Positions 10,356 through 20,032 of a stretch of DNA of 28,395 nucleotides are shown in pieces (within the stretch, counting starts at the first letter, position 1; each line of letters opens with the position of its first letter). The position numbers and the translations under genes are program-made. The DNA comes from Trachelipus rathkii (taxonomy: Eukaryota; Arthropoda; Malacostraca; Isopoda; Trachelipodidae): NCBI GenBank assembly GCA_015478945.1, contig JABUQX010060322.1, positions 1 through 28,395 on the forward strand, in the 5' to 3' direction. The notes under the pieces were generated by a model, which had not been told where the DNA came from, searched no databases, and was given only the letters and a program-made list of their open reading frames with translations.

Positions 10356-10422
<67 letters not shown>
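9825..10422. repeat. (TA)n microsatellite between E2 and E3
   Basis: Alternating TA with small interruptions, including several CGGTATA and ACCGTAA words at about 9983, 10010, 10163 and 10301. A 35-bp A-rich island lies near 10235-10260. E2 ends at its left edge and E3 starts at its right edge. Confidence 0.9.
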
Positions 10423-10423
<1 letters not shown>

Positions 10424-10939
10424 GTAAAAGTGGGTAACATTGACCGGGGGTACAACATTGAACAAAATCAACCCCCTTACCTGTTTCATGTTATAACTCA
10501 CAAAGTATTTGGTGTAGAATGATGATTTTTTTTTATTTTGAAGGTTAAAGGATAGCGGTTTCATGTATTAACTAAGGAAAAGCACTTGGCTTCAACTTTA
10601 GGTTTTATCTGGAAAAATGTAAAAAAAAAATTAGGCCAAAAAATGCCCCCATTGGGGCAGAAGGAATTTTTCAAAAAGTGTAAAAATTGGTAAATTTTTG
10701 TCGCTATGTATCAGGATCAAAAAACCACTAATAGCGAAAAAAAAAATTTTTGGTTTCAAAGTTACTAAGTGTTAAAATAGGGGGGGGGGGGAATTTTGAA
10801 CAACACGTTGTGTAACATTGAACGCTCTATAAGTGTTTCAAAAGCGCTCTATAAGTGTTTCAAAAGTAATGGAATTTGATAAAAAGTAAAGAAATTATTA
10901 TTTATTTATTGTTTTTATTATTTTTATTACTTAATATTT

Positions 10940-11095
10940 ATTTATTAACCCAAACTTTTGATGTAAGTTTCTTCAATCCTCTAAAACTCACCTGGGGAAA
11001 TATGATTGAGGATTACAAGCAGAAATACCCAACAACATCTACAGTTCATAAAAATATATTTCCAAAGATGCTGTCCAACCTTCTCAATACCCAAT
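10940..11095 (+). pseudogene. C-terminal fragment of a pogo/Tigger-type DDE_1 transposase
   Basis: Translation gives LLTQTFDVSFFNPLK followed by LTWGNMIEDYKQKYPTT and VHKNIFPKMLSNLLN, then a stop at 11095-11097. In DDE_1 (pogo/Tigger/clz9-like) transposases, the segment just after the catalytic core reads H-L-x-Q-P-L-D-V-x-x-F-x-P-L-K, then x-x-W, then a basic linker and a FP-x-L-L-x-x-L helix. The match in order and spacing is good. QTFDV replaces the usual QPLDV. The upstream catalytic core is absent: the preceding 60 bp are AT-rich, and the ATG at 10876 lies in that low-complexity stretch, so it is not a real start. Function is lost. Confidence 0.65.
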
Positions 11096-11134
11096 AATTT
11101 GCCTGTTGATGTTGAAACAACAATAGAATACCAT

Positions 11135-11640
11135 ACCAAACCGCCAATGTTCAAAAAAAAAAAAAAAAAAAAAAATGAAGACCGCCATATCTCAGGTATG
11201 TAAACTACTCAACTAAGACATAATTACTTTAAAATAATTTGAGAATTGAATAATTATATAAAAAGTTATAGAGAGGTAAACCAAAAAATTGACAGTATTT
11301 GATTATGTGGTACCTGTGCCCCTTAAATGTTAAAAAGTTCTCCCATTGTACATAATTACATATATTTATGCTCAAATAAGCCATTTATAAATATAAATAT
11401 AAATATGAAAACCTATAAATATAAATATAACATTCAAAATAAGGCCTGTTCAAAGTTACCCAACCCGCCCATGTTCAAAAATTTGAAGAAAAAGCAAAAA
11501 AAAAGCAAAAAAAAACAGAAGACCACCATATCACAGGTATGTAAAGTACTAAACTTAAGATATATTTAGGCTAACATAGTTTGAAAATTCAAGTAGTAAA
11601 AAAAAAGTTACAGTTAGGTGAACAAAAAAATTGTTCAATT
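11135..11640. repeat. Internal direct repeat in E3 (about 170 bp, offset about 325 bp)
   Basis: Copy one (about 11135-11300) and copy two (about 11453-11640) share, in order: a CCGCCMATGTTCAAAA word, a long A-rich run, GAAGACC(G/A)CCATATC, CAGGTATGTAAA, a TTAAGATATA/CTAAGACATA block, and a GTTA-rich tail. The second copy leads directly into the right terminal repeat, so the first is a duplicated subterminal segment. Confidence 0.7.
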
Positions 11641-11657
11641 TTACCCACTTTTACGTA

Positions 11658-12270
11658 TATATCCAAAACGAACTCAGTCATTTGTAAATAATTAATAAAC
11701 ATAATTTATATGAATATAAATTATGTCAAACAATAAAATAATATATGATTCTATTATCCTGATTGTTATCATCATTTATTTACATATACTGTATGTATTT
11801 TAAAAGATTTAGTTCTTATCTGTTTGAGTTATGGACAAATTACAACATTGTTTGTATTCACATTCTTTTAATTTGTCTCTACTTCCGAATATTCCAATGA
11901 TTTAAAGCGACTGGAATCTGAGTAGATTTCCAGTCTGCTGTAAGTGAGCTCCAATGCTCATCGTTTTACGTGTAAGTTCCTATAAAAAAGTTATGTGAAA
12001 TTGGTTGTAAATTTATAATGAAGTGAAATATTAATTATATTAATTTATTTTTTCTTTGTTCTTTACAGCTAGCTCGCCACTTTTTCATTTTTAATGTAGA
12101 TTTTATTTTTTATAATCTTTTTGATTCTTAATATTTAATATTTAATAACTTATTCTGTAACTCAGTGACTGTGAATTATTTAATATAACGAAAGCTGACA
12201 ACTGTAAGTCTTACTACATTTACGTTTTACAAACATTTGTTTACAAACAGTGCAAGATTTTTAAACTCTC

Positions 12271-12274
<4 letters not shown>
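11658..12274. other. Unassigned spacer, no gene
   Basis: About 600 bp of AT-rich sequence with stops in all frames. No inverted repeat longer than a few bases, no match to other parts of the window, and no coding signature. It could be unique host DNA or an unrecognised old repeat. Confidence 0.5.
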
Positions 12275-12327
<53 letters not shown>

Positions 12328-12450
12328 ATACACCTTTTATATATATATTATATCCACATGTATCATCAAATATAATACCCCATTTATATTATTATACTAT
12401 GATACTATTTGTCTATTATATTATTCTTACTATATATATATATATATATT
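12275..12450. repeat. (TA)n microsatellite, two blocks
   Basis: TA runs at about 12275-12325 and 12432-12450 separated by about 100 bp of AT-rich sequence. They sit where the left end of hAT-like copy B should be, so that end has been lost or overwritten. Confidence 0.85.
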
Positions 12451-12479
12451 ACATTATTTTTTCCCTTTATCTCAACCCT

Positions 12480-13085
12480 CTCTCGACTGATGAAGGAGGG
12501 GCTAATAAATATGTTCGCTTGCAAGCCCTGTAATCTAATCGGACAACCTTGGTCCCTTTCAATGCCACCTACAATTGAAAGGATATCTCTCGCTTGTTAA
12601 CGTAGATATCTCCTTGTTCTCTCCGTGGAGCCTTCTATCTCTCTTTCACTCGATATATTATTTATCCTTGCCTCCTTGCACTCGAATGTCTCTTAGTTTT
12701 ATTCCGAGCAGCTAGTACAATTGCCCCTAAGGGTTGTTGGGATTCCATTCTCGAGAGAGACTCAACTGAATTATGTTAACTCTTTGAGATTTCTCAGCTC
12801 CATCCGAACTTATGAAACATCCTAACATATCCAAATCCTCTTTCATCCTTTATTTAGTCCAAGGTTTTATTCTGAGTCCTGCGAAAGCACACCATCGTCA
12901 ACTATCAGTCGTCTTGAATTGGGCGAGAATGTAAGGTTATATGATAACATGCGTCCTTCATGTAAACTTCTGAGCAATCCTTATTTATCATTCTATAGTT
13001 ATATCTCTTTTATCGCTTCTCACAGCAACGAAGACTCGCTTATGATATATTTAAAATGCATTCTGAAGTTGGTTGGGTCACCGTA
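12480..13085 (-). pseudogene. Decayed copy of the hAT-like element ORF
   Basis: Counterpart of the minus-strand ORF at 1175-1597. Shared words include AACATATCCAAATCCTC (1431-1447 and about 12822-12838) and AAATGCATT near the start codon (1590-1598 in copy A, near 13051 in copy B). Many insertions and stops break every frame; no continuous ORF remains. Confidence 0.55.
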
Positions 13086-13480
13086 GCGCGAGGACGCCAT
13101 TCTTGTGGGTGTCATCTAGCGCTAGACTATAAGGAACATTGCTTTTTCATTAGAATCTTCCTCTATCTTAAGTGACTACCAGAAGAACGATTAAGACACT
13201 TCTTTGCAACTACATGACGCTGATTCCGTTCCTAGCTTCGAGTGATTATACGTAAATTTCCACGATGACAATCATATTGAAAAGTATATTTTAAAACATA
13301 TATATTATTTTACATAAAATATTTTATTAAACATATTTTACTATAATAAGGAAGAATTAAGTAGTTGTATAACACTATCATGTCTTCATTTAAAATATTG
13401 TACACTCCATTAAAAGCCACACTTGTTCCAGCTGACGCATTTAATACATAGAAGTTTTCCTGTTATCCATTACCATCTTG
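13086..13480. other. Spacer in copy B, no gene
   Basis: The first 50 bp still resemble copy A (CGCCATTCTTGTGGGTGTC compared with ATGCCATTCTTGTGGGGTTT at 1622). After about 13180 I see no match and no ORF. Confidence 0.45.
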
Positions 13481-14430
13481 CTTCTCTCTCTCTCATCTTC
13501 CTTCATCATCTCAATCAATCCACTCACTTCTTCCACATCTCTCATCTCTCTCTTCCTCTTCTCTCTCTCCCCCTCCCTCCTCCCTCCCTCCTTACTCCCT
13601 CCCATCGGCGTACATCCTCGCGCTTCCCCCCTCCGTCCCTCTTCTCCCGTGCCCGTCCTCCCTCCGCTCCCTCCCTCCCTCCCATCGCCTTTCTCACCAC
13701 TCTCCTCTCTACGTCTGCACTGCCATCCCCCCTCTCCACTCTCCTCCTCACTACCTCTCTCCTCATTCTGTCTCTCAGCTATTCCTCACTCCTCCAGTCC
13801 TCCCTCCTCCCTCCCTCCTCCAGACCTCCCCTCCCCTCCTCTCCTCCTCTCTCCACAATCCCCTACTCAAATCTCCTCTCCCCGCATATCCATCCTCAAA
13901 CTCTATCTATTTCCCAACATCAAAACCCAAATTCATTCCGCATATAAAACGGAGGCACCCTCACTCCACCTCATCCTTTCTTCACTCCATTCATCTCTCT
14001 CTCATCTTCTCTACAATCCATCTCTCCTTGCCACTCCTTCCTCCTACCTTTCTACATTTCTCATATCCCACTTCCATCTAAATAACTGTACATAACCATC
14101 AGTGGAACCTATCACACATCCCGTCCTCAACTACGCTATTAAATCCTACAACCCTATCCACTTTTGATTCTCTCCATCATTCTACTCACCACCGTAACTC
14201 TCTACATTATCTATATCACATCAGCCTATCCAGAAACTTCTCTCTCATTATTTCCCTATCATATCGCTGCTAACAAATCCCATAAAACCTCAAATATTTC
14301 ACATGTATTTTTCTCACTTTCTCCTCCCTGGCTCAATTCTTTCTCAAATCACTTTGTTTCACACATGTAAATACCTTTCTCTCGATCTCTCTTCTCATCA
14401 TCTCAGAATCTCCTCTCTGACTCGCTCTCT
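13480..14430. repeat. Long pyrimidine-rich (CTCC/TCTC) low-complexity tract
   Basis: About 950 bp in which the plus strand is overwhelmingly C and T, densest at 13555-13860 (CTCCCTCC and CTCTCC words), then grading into C/T/A-rich sequence. ORFs here read as Ser/Pro/Leu-rich peptides on plus and Arg/Gly/Glu-rich on minus, as expected from composition alone. Long homopyrimidine runs can adopt triplex or i-motif structures. Confidence 0.85.
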
Positions 14431-14435
14431 CTCTC

Positions 14436-14528
14436 TATATATATATATTATATAATTATCATATATTATATATATATATATATATATAATATATATATAT
14501 ATATTATATAATTATAATATATATATTT
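14436..14528. repeat. (TA)n microsatellite
   Basis: Imperfect TA run immediately left of LINE copy B. Confidence 0.85.
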
Positions 14529-14605
14529 TTACAGTTGATCACCACCATTCACGGACAGCGCCTTAATTCAAGGAAGAGGTGTTGTACACTACAAAAGTGC
14601 ACCAT

Positions 14606-14791
14606 CTAACGAAAATTACGCAGATTAGCACAGGCGCGGGCTATTAAGTGAGGGAGATTTAATTCAGTAGGAAACAAAGAAGATGGAAGAAAATTCCAAA
14701 GAACAGAGGTGACAGGAAAGAAGGAACCACCACGGCGAACTAGCCTGGAGTTACGATCATCGACGCAATAACTCAAGTGAGACACAGGCAC
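14606..14791 (-). pseudogene. LINE ORF2 C-terminal block, copy B
   Basis: Reads NSRLVRRGGSFFPVTSVLW then LPSSLFPTELNLPHLIA, the same LINE C-terminal signature as in copy A (1763-2038). The ATG is incidental; upstream frames are interrupted. Confidence 0.7.
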
Positions 14792-15275
14792 CCTTGTGTT
14801 CTACCAGGGCGTCGTAAAAGGTCGGTGTTTTACGCGCAGTGGTAAAGTTTTTCACCCCACCCTTTGAGGCACGTTTCAGTTTGGTTCTCTTGGCAGTAAC
14901 CTTAGAAAAGAGATAAAGCACCCAACATTTTCGTGCTCTACATAAAATAGAGTGGTCAAGTCGAACTGAAACGTTACAGAGCGTCTATAATTCTTTTGGG
15001 GCCTTTGACTGACTCCATTTCTAAACAGCGAAGAAAACCAGATGCCGACCAGATCAGAAGAGCAGTAGATCCATACAAGAGCGGATGAGACCCTTGTATA
15101 GCTGGAGTAAACTGAGAAGAAGAAAAAAAGTCCCGCAAGTTTAAACAAAACTCCCAGTTTCTTTTGAGGCCGCCCTAGCAACTCGTTTGATGTGCGGGTT
15201 TCCAAGACTTTTTTTTTTGTTTATGTTATGGCTAAGGAGTTTATATTGTCAACATGAGAGAGAGAGAGAGAACCG

Positions 15276-16720
15276 TCAGAAAGAGACCAGAGGAGAATTA
15301 GACAAGTTGTCTTTAGAGACGGAGATTTGTAGTTTTACGAATTGAATTTCAAAAGATTCAGACACGACCCCGAGCAAGGGAGATTCTAGTCCGAATGGCG
15401 AGAATAGAGTCGGAAATATTAAGAAGAGAGGCAATTCTAAAAGTAAAACGATGGAGCAGAATTGAATGAGTTGAAGAATGAAGAATTGATTCATCAGACA
15501 TGAGTGGATAGAGTTAGATTCGCAGGTGAGAAGATTTAAATGCAAAAGTAGGAATAAGTAGTAGATAAGACAGAACCCCTGAGGAACACCCACTACTGAA
15601 CAGAAAAAGAAGAAGTTGCTCCATTCAAAAACAGCTGATATTGAACGATTTGAAAGGAAGCTAGACATAAGTAACAAAGAGAAGGAGAAACCCAAAGGAG
15701 GGGAGACTGGAGAGCAGTGCCGCGTGCCAAACCCGGTCAAATGCCTTTGGATATGTCAAGCGGCGCCACCTCGCAAGTCTCCCGTAGTTCCTAAATGGCT
15801 GAAAACCATAAATACGTTAAAAGGAAAGTATATCGCCAGTAAACCCGAGCGCCGAAAGCCGTATTTTGGCGATCGCACAGAGGGAATCGAAAGATTCCAA
15901 GAATGACTAAGAGCGAGAGTTTGAAGAAGGGTTTCCAAAGATCTTAGATACGAATTACAAGTGAGAGCTTATACTGGACGATAGCTAGAGGATCAGAGCG
16001 GCTTCCTCTTCCTTTTTTTTCGGAATAGTTAGAACCTTAAGCGTGCTTCCACTACTAAGGGAAAGTGCTTAGTATGAGACATAGAGAAATAGTTTGAACG
16101 AGGGGCGTCGTCAGCACGAAACGCAACTCCCAACCTTTCGGAGAGAAATGCCAATCCGGCAACCGCTCCTTACTTTAAATAGATTTCAGGAGCCCCATGC
16201 ACTCGATCAAATGGGTAGAGACATTAGACACCTGAGAGGAGAAGGAGGAGGAGGAAGAAGGAGGGGAAGAAGGAGGGGAGAAGAAACGGAAGTGAGTTGA
16301 AGGAAAATAGAGGCAAAAAGATTGGCCTTTCAGTTGGAGTATTAGCAACGAACCATCATAAGAGCGAATAAGAGGAGGAATAGCAGATTTACAGAAGTTT
16401 AGAGATGTTTTGACAGAGGCCATAAAGATTTGTCAGAAGGAGGGAAACAAGGATGTCAGGGACTTTCGTTGTCATGAATGTTTGCTTTGCTTCATCGAAG
16501 AGTATTATTAAACGATTTCTTAGCTGAATGAAAATTAGCGAGATGATAATGAGAATGAGATTTTTCCACTCCTGATACGCACGTCTCTGCTCAATGACCA
16601 GAGAAACCAAGCACAAGAACCAGATCTTTAAGGAGAGACAGAGACATTTATTGAAGAAGGATGAATCTTGCTTACGCATAACGATTACACTCCCACCGAT
16701 TATCAAGGCCAGATAAGTAG
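15276..16720 (-). pseudogene. LINE reverse transcriptase domain, copy B
   Basis: Broken minus-strand frames show MSSFLSNRSISAVF, GVPQG and a LNLLTCESNSIHS segment at 15276-15740. The FD-containing motif A block lies near 15715-15770, and PLIRSYDGSL, part of the pre-polymerase linker, near 16380. The YADD box of copy A has decayed here (the SIHS segment is followed by a non-matching sequence). The enzyme is dead. The N-terminal endonuclease part between about 16800 and 17545 is recognisable only by nucleotide similarity to copy A. Confidence 0.7.
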
Positions 16721-17545
16721 AAGCAACTTCAGAGACAAAGAAGTAACTCCCAATTATAGTTGGCGTAAAGGCATCGCAAGAATCACAATCAGCTATTTCA
16801 GCCCCGATTCAAAAGTAGCCAGAAAAAACTCATAAGACAGGATGGAGCTGTTGTCCAGTAAGGAATGTACTTAAATAAAATGATATGAGAATTAAAGGTT
16901 GTAGGTCAGAATATTACCAATATGCCAGCGACAGTGGATGATATTTTATAGTCGAGTAAGACTACTGGTGAAACATAGGTCAGGGGTGTTCAAAAATTGG
17001 GTTCAAGAATTGGTTCGGATGATCCGGAATGTGTGTAGGCTCTTCTTTAATTAGTTAAGCTCTCCATGACTCTTTGAGAGATCTATGAATGAATTCAGGC
17101 CCCCTCCCACCTAGATCAGTTCCTGATAGGTGGGTAGTAGGAGCCCAACCATTCGAGTTTGTTTGCGGTACTATTGATACATGCCCTTAGAAGAGTAGGG
17201 AGGATGTGAAAGAGTATACAGTCTCTGTTAGGTGGGCAGTGTAGTCCAAGTATGGTGGTAAGATATTCCAAAAAATGCTGAAAATCTGTTTGTTAGGAAA
17301 ACAGTTGCAGAAGCACAAGATTTATGTAGTAGAAGGAAGAAAGATTTTAAAGCCACAGAACACGAAATTTGGAGATTCGAGATTTTCGAGGACGTGTTAC
17401 AGGAGTATTAAAATGTTTACATAGGCACATACTCCCACCCTTTAGAGGGAATTTATGAAATAAGTTATAGTTGGAATATTAAACGAGTTGAGGGATGAAT
17501 TCTTAGCCATCTGGGTCTCAACAAGAGCAAAAGGTTAGGGTAAAA

Positions 17546-18019
17546 ATAAATAATACATAATTAATAATAATTAGATAATATAATAATATATAATATAATA
17601 ATAATAATAATGAAATAATAATAAATAATAATAGTTTTTCCTTGATTAATAATAATATTTTTTTTGATTTAATAATGAATGATTATTATATAAGATGAAT
17701 TTCAATGTTTCCTTATATTTAATTTAATATTTTCTGTAATCTTTGATATATAGTAAGTATCTTCAAAAACATTGATTTTAAAAAAATTTAAATATACGAG
17801 ACATGGACAGATGCAAAATTTAGTACTGTTAAATTTAGAGTTCTTAAATTATGATGCGGAAATAATAATCTTTCACCAGTTTCTGGTGTAATATTTCTTC
17901 ACCTAATCGGCAAAATAATAGGCAGAAATTGCCATGACGAGGACAATGACGATTGAGAAAAAATATGCCATTTTTCCAATGACGATTCATCGTCCCATCA
18001 TTACCTTTATATTTCGAAA
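17546..18019. other. AT-rich interior of copy B, no gene
   Basis: Starts with a degenerate ATAAT-type run (17550-17640), then AT-rich sequence without ORFs. The part at 17841-17921 matches 1040-1137 in direct orientation. Confidence 0.5.
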
Positions 18020-18186
18020 CTAGATTTATTATTGAAATCTAAAAGTTTCTCATAATCTTCACCCAAAAAGTAGAAGTATCGGCCAGTATCGGCCAAGTAT
18101 CGGCCATATTAACCGAACCGATACTGATACCGATACCCACAAAAATGGCTGATACTGCCGATACCAATACTATCCGTACAGTCCTA

Positions 18187-18420
18187 TATATTATATATAT
18201 ATATATATATATTATATTATTATATTTATATATAATTTATATTATATATATATATATTTATATATATATACCGGTATAGTATATATATATTATATATATA
18301 TATATACTATATATATTATTATATATATATTATATCTATAATATATATTATATTATTTACTTTATATGTGTATATTATTTTTATTTTATTATTTATTTAT
18401 AATTTTATTATTTATATATA

Positions 18421-18454
<34 letters not shown>

Positions 18455-18632
18455 TTAGTATATATGTGATATGTTATATTATATTATTTTTTTATTTTAG
18501 TATATATATTTATATAATATATAATATATATATACGTAATATCTATATATATAATATATATATATATATTATATATATTATATTATATATATATATATAT
18601 ATACTATATATATATATATATATATTTTCAGA
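18187..18632. repeat. (TA)n microsatellite
   Basis: Alternating TA with short T-rich interruptions (about 18360-18415 and 18485-18500). It separates the right end of copy B from the hairpin region. Confidence 0.92.
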
Positions 18633-18960
18633 AATACTATCTGGCAACTTTTTTCCCCTTTTCTTGCAGGTTTGCTGAAAAAAGTGTCTGTCAACATTGG
18701 TATCAGGGTTGTCATATTGGTAATTTGGGCTTTAGTTTGGCCTTGGTTTTGGGCATCAGCCCTTCGGGCTGAGGCCTTACCCCTCCTTCGGAGGGGTAAT
18801 GCCCGCTTACACCCCCTTATGGGTGATCCCCCTTCTGTGGATTCACACCCTTTCAAGGGTCGCATTTCCATGGGTGGTCTCCAAGTAGTGCTTACAGTGC
18901 AGCCAGATCGCCTCTGTATGATGTGCTGTTGCCAAACCTATCGGTTTGTTTATAGTAAAG
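18633..18960. other. GC-richer island with hairpin cluster
   Basis: About 330 bp, clearly richer in GC than its surroundings, between a (TA)n tract and the satellite. At 18649-18688 the words ACTTTTTTC and GAAAAAAGT form a short inverted repeat around a pyrimidine tract ending TTGCAG. The core (18751-18860) is an array of small hairpins described separately. A 97-codon plus-strand frame crosses it, but its sequence follows the hairpins and looks non-coding. I do not recognise the element. Confidence 0.55.
18751..18860. repeat. Multi-branched hairpin cluster (double-hairpin-like element)
   Basis: GGGCAT (18751-18756) pairs with ATGCCC (18799-18804) and encloses two hairpins. One is CAGCCC-TTC-GGGCTG at 18757-18771. 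The other is TTACCCCTCC-TTC-GGAGGGGTAA at 18777-18799, a perfect 10-bp stem whose last A can also belong to the outer stem. Three weaker hairpins follow: CACCC/GGGTG (18810-18825), TGATCC/GGATTCA with a bulge (about 18823-18844), and ACCCTT/AAGGGT (about 18847-18860). The two best hairpins share a TTC loop and a pyrimidine-rich left arm. Confidence 0.7.
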
Positions 18961-19034
18961 TTTGAGATTGTTATACTTTGTTAATGTCTACTGTTTATTC
19001 ACACTTAATGTATGCATGGTATGTTGCGGTACTA

Positions 19035-20032
19035 GCGTCGGGCGGGGTGACTTGGACCACTTTAGGTATAACTTCGTCTCCGGACTTTCCCCTAATGCAC
19101 TTTTTGGAATTTTTTTTTTCTGAAATTCAAGGCCATATAGTAGGTAAGTAATAAGCACAAAAAAATAATAATGTAATTCTAATAATAAAAGTTTTATTAA
19201 AGTTTTAATAAAGCTTCTTCAGCCTGCCCGTGGAGGGGTGAATCGGACCATCTGTTTAAATTCCTCTTTTACGTATAAATTCAATTTTATATTTTAATTT
19301 TTACTTAATATAAAAATTATTTATCATATTAAAATTCGTAATAAGTAATAAAAATGTCAATAATGATAAATAAAATAAGAATAAAAATAAGGTGGTCCGA
19401 TTCCGCCTCCTCCACTATCACAATTTCTTACCCTTCGTGCTCTCTTTCGTAATCCGTTACATTTACTAAATATTTCATTTTTTTTTTTTAAATTTCTCAC
19501 ATTAATATAAGTAACTTTTTATTAAATTTAAATTATTATACGTATAAATGTCAATAATAATATGTAAAAACGAAAAAGCAATGGTGGTCCGCTTCACCTC
19601 CATCATCAATTTTACGGCGGGGTGATCGGACCAAGGTTAGGCCCCGTGATTTAGCCACTAATACTGTCTGGAACAAAAATTTACTTTGCCAGTATTGACA
19701 GCTAACAATAACTCGATGTGTATACACTGAAAATATTAAAATCCATTCAACCATTTTATCATTTTTATACACAAACGTTTAAAAAAAATCATAATTTTTT
19801 AAAAAGTGAAATTCTATTGAAGGGCTTTTGTAAATCTAATTTGTAACATTTTTTAAAAATATAAAAACTTTCTAGAAATAAAAGGATGTCTAAATAAAAC
19901 TTGTACTACCGCGTGACTATTAAATGATTAAATGAGCGAAAACAATTTTTTTTTTTTTAATATTTTTTATTTTTTTAGAGTGGACTGAATCATCCCTCCT
20001 AAAGAGGCGGGCCCGGTCACCCCGCCCGACGC
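19035..20032. mobile_element. E4: TA-flanked inverted-repeat element in the satellite, non-autonomous
   Basis: Both ends read GCGTCGGGCGGGGTGAC inward, a perfect 17-bp terminal repeat, flanked by TA at 19033-19034 and 20033-20034. Removing the element and one TA gives a sequence that aligns with the uninterrupted satellite near 21940-21965 and 22594-22620, so the insertion site is supported. Inside, the end-like words GGACCA/TGGTCC recur: about 19054, 19245, 19393, 19584, 19630 and 20014. A segment around GTCAATAATGATAAATAAAA at 19345-19410 is repeated at 19541-19602. No transposase is seen. At 998 bp it must depend on a relative. Confidence 0.85.

Larger units (their letters stand above)
10423..11655 (+). 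mobile_element. E3: TA-flanked pogo-like element, internally deleted
   Basis: The left end begins CGTAAAAGTGGGTAACATTG at 10423; the right end read inward from 11655 matches the first 21 bases with one difference. TA flanks both tips (10421-10422 and 11656-11657). The subterminal word TAACATTGAAC or its complement recurs: near 10450-10463, 10813-10823, 11141-11150 and 11465-11478. A pogo/DDE_1 transposase fragment at about 10940-11095 supports the Tc1/mariner superfamily, where TA is the target. At 1233 bp it has lost most of the transposase. Its right part is duplicated (see the two copies at 11135-11300 and 11453-11640). Confidence 0.85.
14533..17545 (-). mobile_element. Jockey/CR1-like LINE, copy B, decayed
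   Basis: Full-length counterpart of the LINE at 1697-4605, in the same orientation and with the same order of blocks. It is more decayed: frames are shorter and there are many small insertions. Examples of shared sequence are GAAGATGGAAGA near 1829 and 14679, and the segment around AGCTAGACATAAG at 2768 and 15659. Edges are approximate. Confidence 0.78.
12470..18186 (-). mobile_element. hAT-like plus LINE composite, copy B (rearranged)
   Basis: The segment 12470-13180 resembles 1140-1700 of copy A (compare GCTTGCAAGCCCTGTAATCT with GTTTGCAAGCACTGGATAAT). The LINE at 14533-17545 matches that at 1697-4605, and 18020-18186 matches the right end 5040-5200. The order is therefore the same as in copy A. 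Differences: the left terminal repeat is missing, a pyrimidine-rich tract of about 950 bp separates the hAT fragment from the LINE, and 17841-17921 resembles left-side sequence of copy A (1040-1137). The copy may be assembled from more than one insertion. Confidence 0.6.

Noticed and set aside
10355..10564. Minus-strand ORF with poly-Tyr/Ile tail
   Set aside because: Mostly translated (TA)n plus the left end of E3; low complexity.
13423..14095. Long Ser/Pro/Leu-rich plus-strand ORFs (174 and 205 codons) and an Arg/Gly-rich minus ORF
   Set aside because: They lie entirely in the pyrimidine tract; two overlapping plus frames and one minus frame are all open, as expected from a sequence that lacks A-containing stop codons.
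18640..18672. 3' splice site (pyrimidine tract then TTGCAG) marking a host exon
   Set aside because: The following sequence is the hairpin island without credible coding content, so the signal alone is not enough.
18751..18860. Possible tRNA or tRNA-like cloverleaf
   Set aside because: No A-box or B-box, no anticodon-loop geometry and no CCA-accepting stem of seven pairs; the arms and spacings do not fit a tRNA.
18672..18965. 97-codon plus-strand ORF and a 97-codon minus ORF across the hairpin cluster
   Set aside because: Both strands are open over the same GC-rich hairpins; the peptide follows the stem-loop symmetry and resembles no family that I know.
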